Below the pieces are notes generated by a model that did no database searches, was not told where the DNA came from, and saw only the letters and a list, made by a program, of their open reading frames with translations. Positions 35,125 through 45,739 of a DNA stretch of 64,000 bases are shown here, piece after piece; position 1 is the stretch's first letter; every line of letters begins with the position of its first letter. The position numbers were made by a program, and so were the translations under genes. This stretch comes from Thermoanaerobacterium aotearoense (GTDB lineage Bacteria > Bacillota > Thermoanaerobacteria > Thermoanaerobacterales > Thermoanaerobacteraceae). The DNA lies in the NCBI RefSeq assembly GCF_009905255.1, contig NZ_CP047602.1, positions 2,604,691 through 2,668,690 of the forward strand. Direction: 5' to 3'.

Positions 35125-35261
35125 CCCAAAATGTACTTCTTGACACTATTATAATATATCCAATTTATAAAATGCAAAGCGATTTTTATTGATTAATTTA
35201 GGTATATAATGTATATTAGAAATAAATAGAAAATGATAATTAACAAGGATGTGATATATGG

Positions 35262-36488
35262 ATGAAAAGGGCTTTGAAAATTTCCCTTCTTGTCATTTTA
35301 GGAATCGCTTTATCTATTGGCACAGGCGTTTTTATGTTTTATAGAAATTTAAACGTTGTAAATACCGAAGAAAATCCCGTCACAACTAACGCTCAAGTTA
35401 AAACATCTAAACAAAGTAGCAGTAGTCAGAATAAAAAAAATATACTATTTGTCGGTGATGCCGATGGCCTATCTGACACCATATTTGTGGCAAGCTTTGA
35501 TGCAAATAAAAAAGAAATCGATATGTTATCGATTCCACGCGATACCTATTATCCAAGGCCAGGCTACAATGCACCAACTGAGAAAAAAATCAACGCGGCG
35601 TACTCTGAACAAAAAATAGACGGCTTAAAAGATGCAGTGGAAAATCTGTTAGGGATAAAAATAGACAACTACGTGATTTTAACATACGACGGCTTCAAAG
35701 ATATCATTGACACCATAGGCGGCGTTGAGGTAAACATACCATTTGACATGAAATACGACGACAACGTAGCAAATCCCCCACTTCACATAAACCTAAAGAA
35801 AGGACTTCAGGTATTAGATGGTGAAGAAGCTTTGCAATTTGTGCGTTATAGACATGGTTATGTAGATGGCGATATAGGAAGAATAAATGCCCAGCAAGAA
35901 TTTTTGAAGTCATTCATCAAAAAAGTCACATCGCCTACAATAATAACGAAAATTCCATCGCTGGCCATAACCCTAAGTAAAAACTTGAAAACAGACTTGA
36001 CAGCAAAAGACATCACAACATACGCATTAGACTTCGTCAAAAACAAGCCTCAAAACATAAATACTTCTATACTGCCAGGAGAAGGCGGATACATGGGTGA
36101 TTACAGCTATTATTTTGTAGACCAGCAAAAAGCCATGGAAGTGGCATCAGAAATGTTTGGAAACGGCCTAAGCAATGATTCTGTAAGCACAGTTTCGCAA
36201 ATAACGTATTCACCTTTAAACAGCACTATTTCTGTTGCAGTCTACAATGGGACAAAAGTGCAAGGACTGGCTGCAAAGTACGCTGAGGAATTGAAAAGTC
36301 TTGGCTTTAATGTAATCAAAATTGCCAATGCTGATGCGAAAAATTACGATGAATCATGTGTTTACGCAGATACCAGCATTGATAAGGCCAATAAAGTCGC
36401 CGGTGCTTTGTCTATAAAAAATGTATTAAATGGTGAAAATTCAAGCAGTGCAGATGTCACCGTCATAATAGGCAATGATAAAAAATAA
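35262..36488 (+). CDS. LytR-CpsA-Psr (LCP) family cell-wall glycopolymer ligase
   Basis: A 408-aa protein: short cytoplasmic start, one membrane anchor (residues about 7-28), the LCP catalytic domain (ILFVGDADG..SDTIFVASFD, MLSIPRDTYYPRPG, LQFVRYRHGYVDGDIGRINAQ) and a C-terminal LytR_C domain (ISVAVYNGTKVQGLAAKYAEEL). LCP enzymes attach teichoic acids or capsule to peptidoglycan outside the cell, which suits a genome with a polysaccharide cluster. Confidence 0.93.
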   Translation: MKRALKISLLVILGIALSIGTGVFMFYRNLNVVNTEENPVTTNAQVKTSKQSSSSQNKKNILFVGDADGLSDTIFVASFDANKKEIDMLSIPRDTYYPRPGYNAPTEKKINAAYSEQKIDGLKDAVENLLGIKIDNYVILTYDGFKDIIDTIGGVEVNIPFDMKYDDNVANPPLHINLKKGLQVLDGEEALQFVRYRHGYVDGDIGRINAQQEFLKSFIKKVTSPTIITKIPSLAITLSKNLKTDLTAKDITTYALDFVKNKPQNINTSILPGEGGYMGDYSYYFVDQQKAMEVASEMFGNGLSNDSVSTVSQITYSPLNSTISVAVYNGTKVQGLAAKYAEELKSLGFNVIKIANADAKNYDESCVYADTSIDKANKVAGALSIKNVLNGENSSSADVTVIIGNDKK

Positions 36489-36491
36489 AAG

Positions 36492-36515
36492 AAAGGCGCA
36501 ATTGCGCCCTTTTTT
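36492..36515 (+). terminator. Terminator of the LCP gene
   Basis: GGCGC-AATT-GCGCC hairpin (36495-36508) followed by a run of six T. Confidence 0.85.
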
Positions 36516-36537
36516 CAATAAAAAAATAGCCTATGTA

Positions 36538-36631
36538 TGGCGGAGAAGGAGGGACTTGAACCCTCGCGCCGGGTTATCCCCGACCTACAGTCTTAGCAGG
36601 ACCGCCCCTTCACCAACTTGGGTACTTCTCC
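36538..36631 (-). tRNA. tRNA-Ser (anticodon GCT)
   Basis: 94 bases with encoded CCA and a long variable arm, as in class II tRNAs. Acceptor GGAGAAG; anticodon stem CGGTC/GACTG around CTGCTAA. Confidence 0.93.
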
Positions 36632-36663
36632 ACGTTAGCTACAATCTTTTAATATTAAATTGA

Positions 36664-36752
36664 TGGCGGAGAGGGTGGGATTCGAACCCACGGCTCCGTT
36701 AAGAGACACTGGTTTTCAAGACCAGCTCCTTAAACCCCTCGGACACCTCTCC
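36664..36752 (-). tRNA. tRNA-Ser (anticodon TGA)
   Basis: 89 bases with encoded CCA and a long variable arm. Acceptor GGAGAGG; anticodon loop CTTGAAA. It lies between serS and the other tRNA-Ser on the same strand, grouping serine-decoding genes together. Confidence 0.94.
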
Positions 36753-36836
36753 AAGCCGGGAACGATATAAAGTATATCATATACCGGCTAAGTTGTCAAT
36801 ATTCACGCATCAATTATTTAATGCTATTTAATCCTT

Positions 36837-38120
<1,284 letters not shown>

Positions 38121-38124
38121 CTAA

Positions 38125-38335
38125 TAAAAATATCCCGCCCTATGTAGGGACGGGATTTCCGTGTTGCCACCCTGATTCGGCTTAAAAAGCCCTCATCACT
38201 GATTTAACGGTCGCCCGATGGTTATTAACCATAGCTCCAGGCTGGATAAATATGTACATATACTGGTTTACACCCGCCACCAGCTCTCTTAAATATAATA
38301 CATACTATTGGCCCTTCAACGCTTCTTTTAACTTA
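38125..38335 (-). promoter_or_regulatory. T-box leader of serS
   Basis: On the minus strand it carries the T-box core GGGTGGCAACACGG, then a terminator hairpin (cccgtcccta / tagggcggga, 38130-38153) and a T-run. Upstream is a long stem I region. It senses uncharged tRNA, presumably tRNA-Ser given the gene; I could not fix the specifier codon. Confidence 0.88.
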
Positions 38336-38373
38336 AAACTAATTATACTATATAACAAATGCGATTTCAACAG

Positions 38374-38910
38374 TTATTTGCCAATCATAGAACCAAACCT
38401 GCTTAAAGGCCAAATTCTAAATACTATTTTGCCCATTATAGCATCTTTGGATACATATTTATTTTTCCAATACCTTGAGTCAAGAGACTGATTGCGGTTG
38501 TCCCCCAACATGAAGTAGTGATTAGGTGGGACTTTATACGGTCCAAATGTCTCATTTTTATTCATAGGCTCTTTAAGGTATGGCTCTTTTACTGGCTTTC
38601 CGTTTCTATAAAGTATCCCATTTTTGATCTCGATGGTATCTCCGCCAATGCCGATTACCCTTTTTACAAAGCTTACAGACGGATCGTCAGGATACTTAAA
38701 TACGACTATGTCACCTCTTTTAATAGGCTCAAATCTGTATATAAATTTTAATTCAATAAACTTATCATTAAGCTGTATAGTGTTAAGCATGGAACCTGTA
38801 GGTACATCAACAAGCTCAAATACATACGTCCTAATAAACATAGCTATGATAAAAGCAAGCCCAATAGTAAGTATCCAACTTACAATCTCTTTTTTCGTAT
38901 TGCTCTTCAT
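38374..38910 (-). CDS. lepB: Signal peptidase I
   Basis: A 178-aa type I signal peptidase. One N-terminal membrane helix (about 10-27), catalytic Ser40 in VPTGSMLNTI, catalytic Lys83 in FVKRVIG, then the GDNRNQSLDSRYW box. It cleaves signal peptides from exported proteins at the outer membrane face. Gram-positive single-helix size. Confidence 0.95.
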   Translation of the reverse strand: MKSNTKKEIVSWILTIGLAFIIAMFIRTYVFELVDVPTGSMLNTIQLNDKFIELKFIYRFEPIKRGDIVVFKYPDDPSVSFVKRVIGIGGDTIEIKNGILYRNGKPVKEPYLKEPMNKNETFGPYKVPPNHYFMLGDNRNQSLDSRYWKNKYVSKDAIMGKIVFRIWPLSRFGSMIGK

Positions 38911-39047
38911 CGTCCAATCTCCTTTTTTAAATATACAGTTATTATTATATCACATCAATATTTCAAATACTAACTTTATATGTATTACAATGTATATAAT
39001 AAATATATGTGTCAATAATTACTATATAAAATAATTTATGGGGGAAT

Positions 39048-39218
39048 ATGATGAACGAAATCAAATACCTATTAGAGATTGCCGACATAAAAGACACAGA
39101 GTACAAAAACACTTTAGCTTTGACATCTTTGATAGAATTGCTTATCGAAAAAGGAATAATATCTCAATCAGAAATAGCTAAAAAATCATATGAAATCAAA
39201 ATAAAGACCGCCCAATAA
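39048..39218 (+). CDS. Small 56-aa protein of unknown function
   Basis: Begins MMNEIKYLLEIADIKDTEYK and ends EIKIKTAQ. A perfect GGGGGA precedes the ATG, a strong terminator follows the stop, and the composition (Ile/Lys/Glu helices) is coding-like. It may be a small helical regulator, with SQSEIAKKSYEI resembling a helix-turn-helix segment. No family recognised. Confidence 0.7.
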   Translation: MMNEIKYLLEIADIKDTEYKNTLALTSLIELLIEKGIISQSEIAKKSYEIKIKTAQ

Positions 39219-39221
39219 ATG

Positions 39222-39247
39222 AAATCCGGCAAAACCGGATTTTATTT
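39222..39247 (+). terminator. Terminator of the 56-aa gene
   Basis: AAATCCGG (39222-39229) pairs with CCGGATTT (39235-39242), then TTATTTATT. Confidence 0.85.
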
Positions 39248-39309
39248 ATTCATTTATGTAGACACGTGGCTATTCCGATACTATAATAAAGAGTAAGGAG
39301 GGGTTTTTC

Positions 39310-40374
39310 GTGAAAGATTTTCTCTCACGGTACCAAAGCACTATAAGAAATTCAATCGCAATATTGGCAATCATACTAAGCTTTTACCTATTTGTGTTTA
39401 AACTTATTCCATTTTTAATGCCTTTTGCAGTGGCATTGTTTTTGGCGATTTTAATTGATCCTGCAGTAGAGTTTTCAGAAAAAAAGCTGAAAATACCAAG
39501 GGGACTGTCGTCTGCATTCTTTATACTCTTATTAATCGCAATTATTGGTCTTTTAATAAGCCTTTTAGTCACACAGCTTGTGTTTGAACTAAATACATTG
39601 GCTGAACACGCGCCAAGCTACACAAAAAATTTTGATGTGGTAATATCTGACTTGATAGATAGGATAAGGAGATATTATGTATCGCTTCCTACAAATATTT
39701 CAACTTTTTTAGAAAGCAACCTTCAATCGATTTTAAATAATATATCTGTGTACGCTAAAAACTTCGCAGGATGGATATTAGGCTTGGCAACAAAGCTTCC
39801 TAACTTTTTCTTCATGTCAATAATAACAATCGTATCAACGTTCTTTTTAAGCAAAGACAAATGGCTCATATTAAACTTTATAAAGAGGCAGTTTCCATCC
39901 AATTGGGCATTTCACGCTGAAAATATAAAAGGAGATCTCTTTCAAACTTTAATAGGTTTTATACGGGCTGAAATAACTATAATGTTCATCACTTTTTTGG
40001 AAGTTTCCATAGGCCTTACGATAATAGGATTTGATTACGCGTTTTTGCTGGGGCTTTTGGTAAGCTTTATAGACATACTGCCTGTTTTAGGATCAGGCTC
40101 TGTATTAGTCCCATGGGCATTGTACAATATCTTCACCAAAAACTACCTTATTGGAATCTATCTGCTTATCATATACGCCATCGTCACAGTCGTAAGGCAG
40201 ATGATAGAGCCAAAGATAGTCGGTCAAAGCATAGGCCTTCATCCTCTTGTGACGCTTTTATCCATGTTTATCGGTGCAAGGCTTTTTGGTGGTCTTGGGC
40301 TTATAATGGGACCAGTTTTCGTAGTCGTCTTTAAAACATTCCAAAAATCCGGCATAATACCATCGTGGAAGTAA
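39310..40374 (+). CDS. AI-2E family permease-like membrane protein
   Basis: A 354-aa protein with about seven to eight membrane segments, typical of the AI-2E/PerM/YtvI family; the C-terminal signature LIIYAIVTVVRQMIEPKIVG then QSIGLHPLVTLLSMFIG is clear. Start GTG at 39310 after AAGGAGG. Proposed roles for relatives include export of small molecules or sodium-linked transport; the substrate here is unknown. Confidence 0.9.
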   Translation: MKDFLSRYQSTIRNSIAILAIILSFYLFVFKLIPFLMPFAVALFLAILIDPAVEFSEKKLKIPRGLSSAFFILLLIAIIGLLISLLVTQLVFELNTLAEHAPSYTKNFDVVISDLIDRIRRYYVSLPTNISTFLESNLQSILNNISVYAKNFAGWILGLATKLPNFFFMSIITIVSTFFLSKDKWLILNFIKRQFPSNWAFHAENIKGDLFQTLIGFIRAEITIMFITFLEVSIGLTIIGFDYAFLLGLLVSFIDILPVLGSGSVLVPWALYNIFTKNYLIGIYLLIIYAIVTVVRQMIEPKIVGQSIGLHPLVTLLSMFIGARLFGGLGLIMGPVFVVVFKTFQKSGIIPSWK

Positions 40375-40376
40375 AA

Positions 40377-40418
40377 TACCCATCTTAAAAGCATCATGCT
40401 CTTAAGATGGGTATTTTT
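40377..40418. terminator. Bidirectional terminator between the permease and ribH
   Basis: ATACCCATCTTAA and TTAAGATGGGTAT form a perfect 13-bp stem followed by TTTTTT on the plus strand and a short A-rich flank on the other side; serves convergent genes. Confidence 0.85.
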
Positions 40419-40888
40419 TATAAGCTTTCTATTTCCTTTATCAAATTGGCCATTTCAATTGCCGTAACAGCCGCTTCAAAACCTTTATTGCCTGACTTTG
40501 TCCCAGCCCTCATGATCGCCTGTTCAACAGTATCCGTCGTAAGGACTCCAAATATTACAGGCACATCGTAATCTACCGATATTTTTGCTACTCCTTTTGA
40601 TACTTCGTTTGCAACATAATCGAAATGCGGCGTATCGCCTCTTATTACAGCACCCAGCGCGATAATTGCATCGTATTTTTTTGATGTGGCCATCTTCTTT
40701 GATATAAGGGGTATTTCAAATGCGCCTGGCGTCCAAGCAATATCAATGCTTTCATCATCAATACCATGTCTTCTTAAAGCATCCAAAGCACCATCCAAAA
40801 GTTTATTTGTTATAAATTCATTAAATCTGCTTACAACAAGCCCTACCTTTAGTCCATCTCCAATGAGTTTTCCTTCATACTTTTTCAA
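40418..40888 (-). CDS. ribH: 6,7-dimethyl-8-ribityllumazine synthase
   Basis: A 156-aa protein, full length. [27 protein letters not shown] and [18 protein letters not shown] (with the catalytic His) are the lumazine synthase signatures. It joins the ribBA and ribD products into lumazine. Last gene of the riboflavin operon. Confidence 0.97.
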   Translation of the reverse strand: MKKYEGKLIGDGLKVGLVVSRFNEFITNKLLDGALDALRRHGIDDESIDIAWTPGAFEIPLISKKMATSKKYDAIIALGAVIRGDTPHFDYVANEVSKGVAKISVDYDVPVIFGVLTTDTVEQAIMRAGTKSGNKGFEAAVTAIEMANLIKEIESL

Positions 40889-40911
40889 TACAATCTCTCC
40901 TTTGCTTATTT

Positions 40912-42102
40912 TTAAAATGAAGTAAATATGTGGTCAAATTTTTCTTTCTTTGTTTTAAGATATCTTTCATTGTGCCTATTGATTGAAACCTCTATAGGAA
41001 CTCTTTCTACAATTTCAAGGCCATAACCTGAAATACCAACCAGTTTTTTAGGATTATTTGTCATTATCCTAAGTTTTTTAAGCCCAAGGTCCTTCAAAAT
41101 CTGAGCTCCAATCCCATACTCTCTCATATCAGCCGGAAAACCTAATCTGATGTTGGCATCTACCGTATCAAGCCCCTCATCCTGCAAATGATATGCTTTA
41201 ATCTTGTTTAGAAGTCCTATTCCTCTGCCTTCTTGTCTTAAATACAATAGCACACCTCCTTCTTTTCCAATCTTCTCCATCGCTGTATGAAGCTGATCGC
41301 CACAATCACACCTTAATGAGCCCATAATGTCACCTGTCAAACATTCTGAATGAACCCTGACTAATGTAGGACTATCAGATAAATCACCCTTCACCAACGC
41401 AACGTGGTCTTTACCTGTTAGGATTTCTTCATAACCTATTATCGTGAAATCTCCATACTTTGTGGGCAAATATGCTTCTGCCACTCTTTTCACCAGTTTT
41501 TCATTTTTTCTTCTATATTCTATAAGATCAGCGATAGATATTATTTTTAAATTAAATTTTTTCGAAAATTCAATTAGCTCTGGAAGCCTGGCCATCTTCC
41601 CATCATCTTTTATTATTTCGCAGATTACACCAGCACTTTTAAGACCTGCAAGCCTTGCTAAATCACAAGCTGCTTCCGTATGGCCCGCTCTTACTAAAAC
41701 TCCTCCTTCTTTCGCTTCCAATGGAAATACATGTCCCGGCTTTGTAAAATCATCCGGCATCGATTCATCATCTATAAGCATTTTTATAGTAAGTGCTCTT
41801 TCATAAGCAGAAATTCCAGTTTTACAGTTTTTATGATCTACAGATACTGTAAAAGCAGTTTCTTTTTTATCGGTATTGTCAAATACCATCTTGCCGATGT
41901 TTAATTTTTTAAGCCTCTCCCCCATCATAGGAACACATACCAATCCTCGCCCGTACTTTATCATAAAGTTCACATGGTCACTTGTCACTTTTTCCGCAGC
42001 CATAACCAAATCCCCTTCATTCTCTCTATCTTCATCATCGACTACAATGACCATTTTTCCATTTTTTATATCTTCTATTGCGCTTTCAATAGTATCAAAC
42101 AT
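40912..42102 (-). CDS. ribBA: Bifunctional 3,4-dihydroxy-2-butanone 4-phosphate synthase / GTP cyclohydrolase II
   Basis: A 396-aa fusion. The RibB half (1-200) has [20 protein letters not shown] and [20 protein letters not shown]; the RibA half has the zinc site [19 protein letters not shown] and [19 protein letters not shown]. It supplies both starting blocks of riboflavin, the butanone phosphate and the pyrimidine. Confidence 0.97.
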   Translation of the reverse strand: MFDTIESAIEDIKNGKMVIVVDDEDRENEGDLVMAAEKVTSDHVNFMIKYGRGLVCVPMMGERLKKLNIGKMVFDNTDKKETAFTVSVDHKNCKTGISAYERALTIKMLIDDESMPDDFTKPGHVFPLEAKEGGVLVRAGHTEAACDLARLAGLKSAGVICEIIKDDGKMARLPELIEFSKKFNLKIISIADLIEYRRKNEKLVKRVAEAYLPTKYGDFTIIGYEEILTGKDHVALVKGDLSDSPTLVRVHSECLTGDIMGSLRCDCGDQLHTAMEKIGKEGGVLLYLRQEGRGIGLLNKIKAYHLQDEGLDTVDANIRLGFPADMREYGIGAQILKDLGLKKLRIMTNNPKKLVGISGYGLEIVERVPIEVSINRHNERYLKTKKEKFDHIFTSF

Positions 42103-42116
42103 CTATGAGCATCTCC

Positions 42117-42737
42117 TTATAAATAATTTTCTATTAAAAATTCATCAACGTTTTTTTTCGTCAAAAGCCTTTCTGCATACTTTGAAAGTATGTCAACTTC
42201 AATATTTACGGTATCTCCGATTCTTTTTATGTTTAAAGTTGTATTGATCTCTGTATGGGGTATAATCGACACTGTAAAATATGAAGCTGATGATTCTACC
42301 ACTGTCAAACTTATTCCATCCACAGCAACACTTCCTTTATCAGCCACATATTTTGAATATCTTTCATCAATTTTAATTTTAAATGTGGTCGTACCGTTTA
42401 TTTTGTTTTTCTCAATTATTGCACCAACGGTATCAACATGACCCGTCACAATGTGTCCATTTAGCCTGCCTGATATGCTTAATGCCCTTTCTAAATTGAC
42501 AATGCTTCCTATCTTTAAACTTCCTAAATTGCTTGTTTTAAGTGTTTCATACATTATATCTGATGTAAATAAATCTTTGCCTATATTTGTAACCGTTAAG
42601 CATACTCCATTTACAGCTATGCTATCTCCAATTTTCACGCCATCTAAGGCTTTTTTGCACTCTACTGCCATTTTGGTAATATTTCCTCTTTGAATCATTT
42701 TGACCTTTCCAACTTCTTCTATAATTCCTGTAAACAT
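42117..42737 (-). CDS. ribE: Riboflavin synthase, alpha chain
   Basis: A 206-aa protein with two tandem lumazine-binding halves. It starts MFTGIIEEVGKV, with NGVCLTVTNIG in the first half and VDGISLTVVESS in the second. Catalyses dismutation of lumazine to riboflavin. Lies 14 bp upstream of ribBA and 8 bp after ribD. Confidence 0.97.
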   Translation of the reverse strand: MFTGIIEEVGKVKMIQRGNITKMAVECKKALDGVKIGDSIAVNGVCLTVTNIGKDLFTSDIMYETLKTSNLGSLKIGSIVNLERALSISGRLNGHIVTGHVDTVGAIIEKNKINGTTTFKIKIDERYSKYVADKGSVAVDGISLTVVESSASYFTVSIIPHTEINTTLNIKRIGDTVNIEVDILSKYAERLLTKKNVDEFLIENYL

Positions 42738-42745
42738 CTTAACAC

Positions 42746-43828
42746 CTACTTTTTTATATAACCTTCTATAAGTATGTCATCGTCAAATTTTTTTATATCT
42801 ATCTTTTCAACCATTATTGCGTCTTTAATCAAAGCAATGCCATCACCTTCCACAGGCGTCAATGAATTGCTTCCACCTATTATTTTAAGAGCAATATAAA
42901 ACATAACTTTGTCTACTATTCCTTCTTTTAAAGCAGAATAGTTGAGAGTTCCTCCACCTTCTATGAGAATACTATCTATCCCTTTTTTCCCTAACGTATG
43001 GATCAACTTCTTCAGATGGACTTTATTATTTTTTTTTTCGATTGTAACAACATCAACACCTAAATCCTTCAAAGCCTTCACCTTATCATGTGGCATCATA
43101 TCTGTTGTAGCTATTAATGTCTTAGCAGATTTATCTATGATGACATTTGCATCTAATGGAATCCTGCCATGACTATCCACAATGACTCTTAAAGGGTTTT
43201 TATATCCTTGCAATCTAACAGTAAGATGTGGATTATCTTTTATAACTGTATTAATACCTGCCATTATTGCCATAACGCTGCCTCTAACTTTATGGACATG
43301 CTCCCTTGATTTTTCATTTGTTATCCACTTAGAATCGCCTGTAAAAGTTGATATCTTTCCATCAATTGTCATAGCAGATTTTAATATCACATAAGGTTCT
43401 CTACTTGTAATGTACTTTATAAACACTTCATTCAATTTTTCTGCTTCATCTTTTAACAATCCCGTATAAACATTTAAACCAGCTTCTTTAAGTTTCTTAA
43501 TTCCTTTTCCTGCTACAAGTTCATTTGGATCCTCCATAGCGATAAAAACATTTTTTATGCCTGATTTTATGACAGCATCCACACAAGGTGGTGTTTTCCC
43601 ATGATGGCAACACGGTTCCAATGTCACATAAAGCGTAGCTCCACTTACATCTTCTTTAGCGTTTTTTAATGCATTTACTTCCGCATGTGGTCCTCCGTAG
43701 TACTCATGATAGCCTTCACCTATTATCCTGCCATCTTTAACAATTACGGCTCCTACTAAAGGATTTGGGTTTGTGTGTCCTACACCAAGTTTAGCAAGCT
43801 GCAATGCCCTTTTCATGTATTTCTCCAT
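42746..43828 (-). CDS. ribD: Bifunctional riboflavin deaminase/reductase RibD
   Basis: A 360-aa fusion. The deaminase half has H48-A-E50 and the zinc cysteines C73 and C82 (EPCCHHGKTPPC). The reductase half has the NADPH site GDSKWITNEKSREHVHKVRG and ILIEGGGTLNYSAL. First gene of the operon, directly after the FMN riboswitch. Confidence 0.97.
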   Translation of the reverse strand: MEKYMKRALQLAKLGVGHTNPNPLVGAVIVKDGRIIGEGYHEYYGGPHAEVNALKNAKEDVSGATLYVTLEPCCHHGKTPPCVDAVIKSGIKNVFIAMEDPNELVAGKGIKKLKEAGLNVYTGLLKDEAEKLNEVFIKYITSREPYVILKSAMTIDGKISTFTGDSKWITNEKSREHVHKVRGSVMAIMAGINTVIKDNPHLTVRLQGYKNPLRVIVDSHGRIPLDANVIIDKSAKTLIATTDMMPHDKVKALKDLGVDVVTIEKKNNKVHLKKLIHTLGKKGIDSILIEGGGTLNYSALKEGIVDKVMFYIALKIIGGSNSLTPVEGDGIALIKDAIMVEKIDIKKFDDDILIEGYIKK

Positions 43829-43842
43829 AAAATCACCTCAAA

Positions 43843-44005
43843 AAATTAGCCCTGAAGCATGTAATACTTCAGGGCATAATAACAATTGCCATTTCACCTT
43901 CTTTCATCCAGACTATACTGTCGGCTCTGGAATCTAACCAGATCTGCCATAAGGCTCGCGGGCTTTACCGCCGGTATGGAATTTCACCAATCCCTGAAGG
44001 TTTAA
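43843..44005 (-). promoter_or_regulatory. FMN riboswitch (RFN element) with terminator
   Basis: On the minus strand 44000-43895 carries the conserved RFN sequence: CTTCAGGGATTGGTGAAATT near the start, then GGCGGTAAAGCCCGCGAGCC and the closing CCGACAGTATAGTCTGGATG. A terminator follows: CCCTGAAG (43850-43857) pairs with CTTCAGGG (43867-43874) before a T-run. High FMN should end transcription early and shut off the rib genes. Confidence 0.95.
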
Positions 44006-44049
44006 TCTTATTCAGTTTTTATAATTATAACATTGATTTTATAAAAATG

Positions 44050-45705
44050 CTAGTCTATCATCTCTTCAATGGTTCCTCCAGCAGGAATAAATGGCAGAAC
44101 CATCTCATCTTTGTCTATGATACACTCTAAAACATAAGGCTTGTTGTTTGACAATGCATCACTAAAAGCCTCTGTAAATTCTTCTTTCGTGTAGATTCTT
44201 CTTCCGGTTACTCCAAAGGCTTCAGCGACTTTTGAGAAATTGAGATTCGGGTTTAAATCCGTCTGAGAAAATCTTTTATCGTAAAGGAGATTTTGCCATT
44301 GTCTAACCATGCCAAGTGTCTGATTGTTGAGGATTATCGTTATAACAGGTATGTTGTACACCGACATCGTTTCAAGAGCATGAATATTCATCCTTATGCT
44401 GCCGTCACCTGCAATATTTACCACTCTTTTGTCATCTCGCCCTACTTGTGCACCTATTGATGCAGGAAGTCCGAAGCCCATAGTGCCAAGTCCACCGGAT
44501 GTGACAAATGTCCTTGGTTCTTTGAATCTATAGTATTGAGCAGTCCACATCTGGTTTTGCCCTACTTCTGTGGCTACTACAAGACTGTCTCCTCCAAGCT
44601 CTTGAACCTTTTCTACTATCCACTGTGGCTTCAATTTTCCATCGTCTTTATATTTAAATGACGTCTTGTCTTTTATCGATATAAGCTCATTAATCCATTC
44701 TCTATTTTCTCTTTCTTTTATCATTCCATTTAAAAGAGACAGGACTTCTTTGATGTCTCCTACTAACGGCACATCAACATCGATATTTTTGCCGATTTCC
44801 GCAGGATCAATATCGATGTGAATGACTTTTGCATTTGGCGCCAGTCCCCCTGCTTTACCGGCGACTCTGTCGCTAAACCTTGCACCTACAGCAATCACTA
44901 AGTCTGATTTATAAACGGCTGTATTGGCATATCTGCTTCCATGCATTCCAATAAGCCCTAATGACAACTCATCATCTTCTGGAAAGCATCCAAGGCCCAT
45001 AAGCGAAGTAGCCACAGGTATCATGTGCTTTTTAGCAAAATCGTACAAATTCTTCGATGCCTCGCTCCATATCACTCCACCACCAGCAAAAATAACTGGC
45101 CTTTTGCTTGATGAGATTAACTGGGCTGCCTTCTCTAAATCTGATTCTAATGCTTGATGCTTCTTTACTTCAACGTAAAAATCCTTCCGCTTGACGAAGT
45201 TTATATCTGCAGTCTGAATATCCTTCGGTATGTCTACGAGAACAGGGCCTGGTCTTCCATCTTTTGCTATAAAAAAGGCTTCTCTCAAAGTGTCAGCTAA
45301 TTTATCAGGTGATTTCACAATAAAATTGTGCTTTGTTATGGGCATCGTAATTCCTGCGATATCTACTTCTTGAAAAGAGTCTTTTCCTATGAGGCTTGTA
45401 GCAACTTGCCCTGTTATAGCGACTATTGGCACAGAGTCCATGTAGGCATTGGCTATTCCTGTGACTAAATTGGTAGCACCAGGTCCTGATGTGGCAAAAC
45501 ACACGCCAACTTTTCCGGTCACTCTTGCGTATCCATCCGCCATGTGAGCAGCCATCTGTTCATGTGTCGCAAGGATATGCCGCAAGTCAGAATCGTACAA
45601 AGCATCGTAAAGAGGTATGACGGCGCCGCCAGGAATGCCAAAAACGACTTCTACTCCTTGTTCTTTTAATACTTCTATGACAACCTGCGAACCTTTTATA
45701 AGCAC
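44050..45705 (-). CDS. ilvB: Acetolactate synthase, large (catalytic) subunit
   Basis: A 551-aa ThDP enzyme. The N-terminal GIPGGAVIPLYDAL and HEQMAAHMADGYAR carry the catalytic Glu; FAD-region motifs lie in the middle; the ThDP site GDGSIRMNIHALETM with NN is near residue 430. It makes acetolactate/acetohydroxybutyrate. It is last in the operon, far from its regulatory subunit ilvN, which is first. Confidence 0.96.
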   Translation of the reverse strand: MLIKGSQVVIEVLKEQGVEVVFGIPGGAVIPLYDALYDSDLRHILATHEQMAAHMADGYARVTGKVGVCFATSGPGATNLVTGIANAYMDSVPIVAITGQVATSLIGKDSFQEVDIAGITMPITKHNFIVKSPDKLADTLREAFFIAKDGRPGPVLVDIPKDIQTADINFVKRKDFYVEVKKHQALESDLEKAAQLISSSKRPVIFAGGGVIWSEASKNLYDFAKKHMIPVATSLMGLGCFPEDDELSLGLIGMHGSRYANTAVYKSDLVIAVGARFSDRVAGKAGGLAPNAKVIHIDIDPAEIGKNIDVDVPLVGDIKEVLSLLNGMIKERENREWINELISIKDKTSFKYKDDGKLKPQWIVEKVQELGGDSLVVATEVGQNQMWTAQYYRFKEPRTFVTSGGLGTMGFGLPASIGAQVGRDDKRVVNIAGDGSIRMNIHALETMSVYNIPVITIILNNQTLGMVRQWQNLLYDKRFSQTDLNPNLNFSKVAEAFGVTGRRIYTKEEFTEAFSDALSNNKPYVLECIIDKDEMVLPFIPAGGTIEEMID

Positions 45706-45739
45706 ACTATGCGCCTCCTTTCATGAAATTTAAGCTTTG

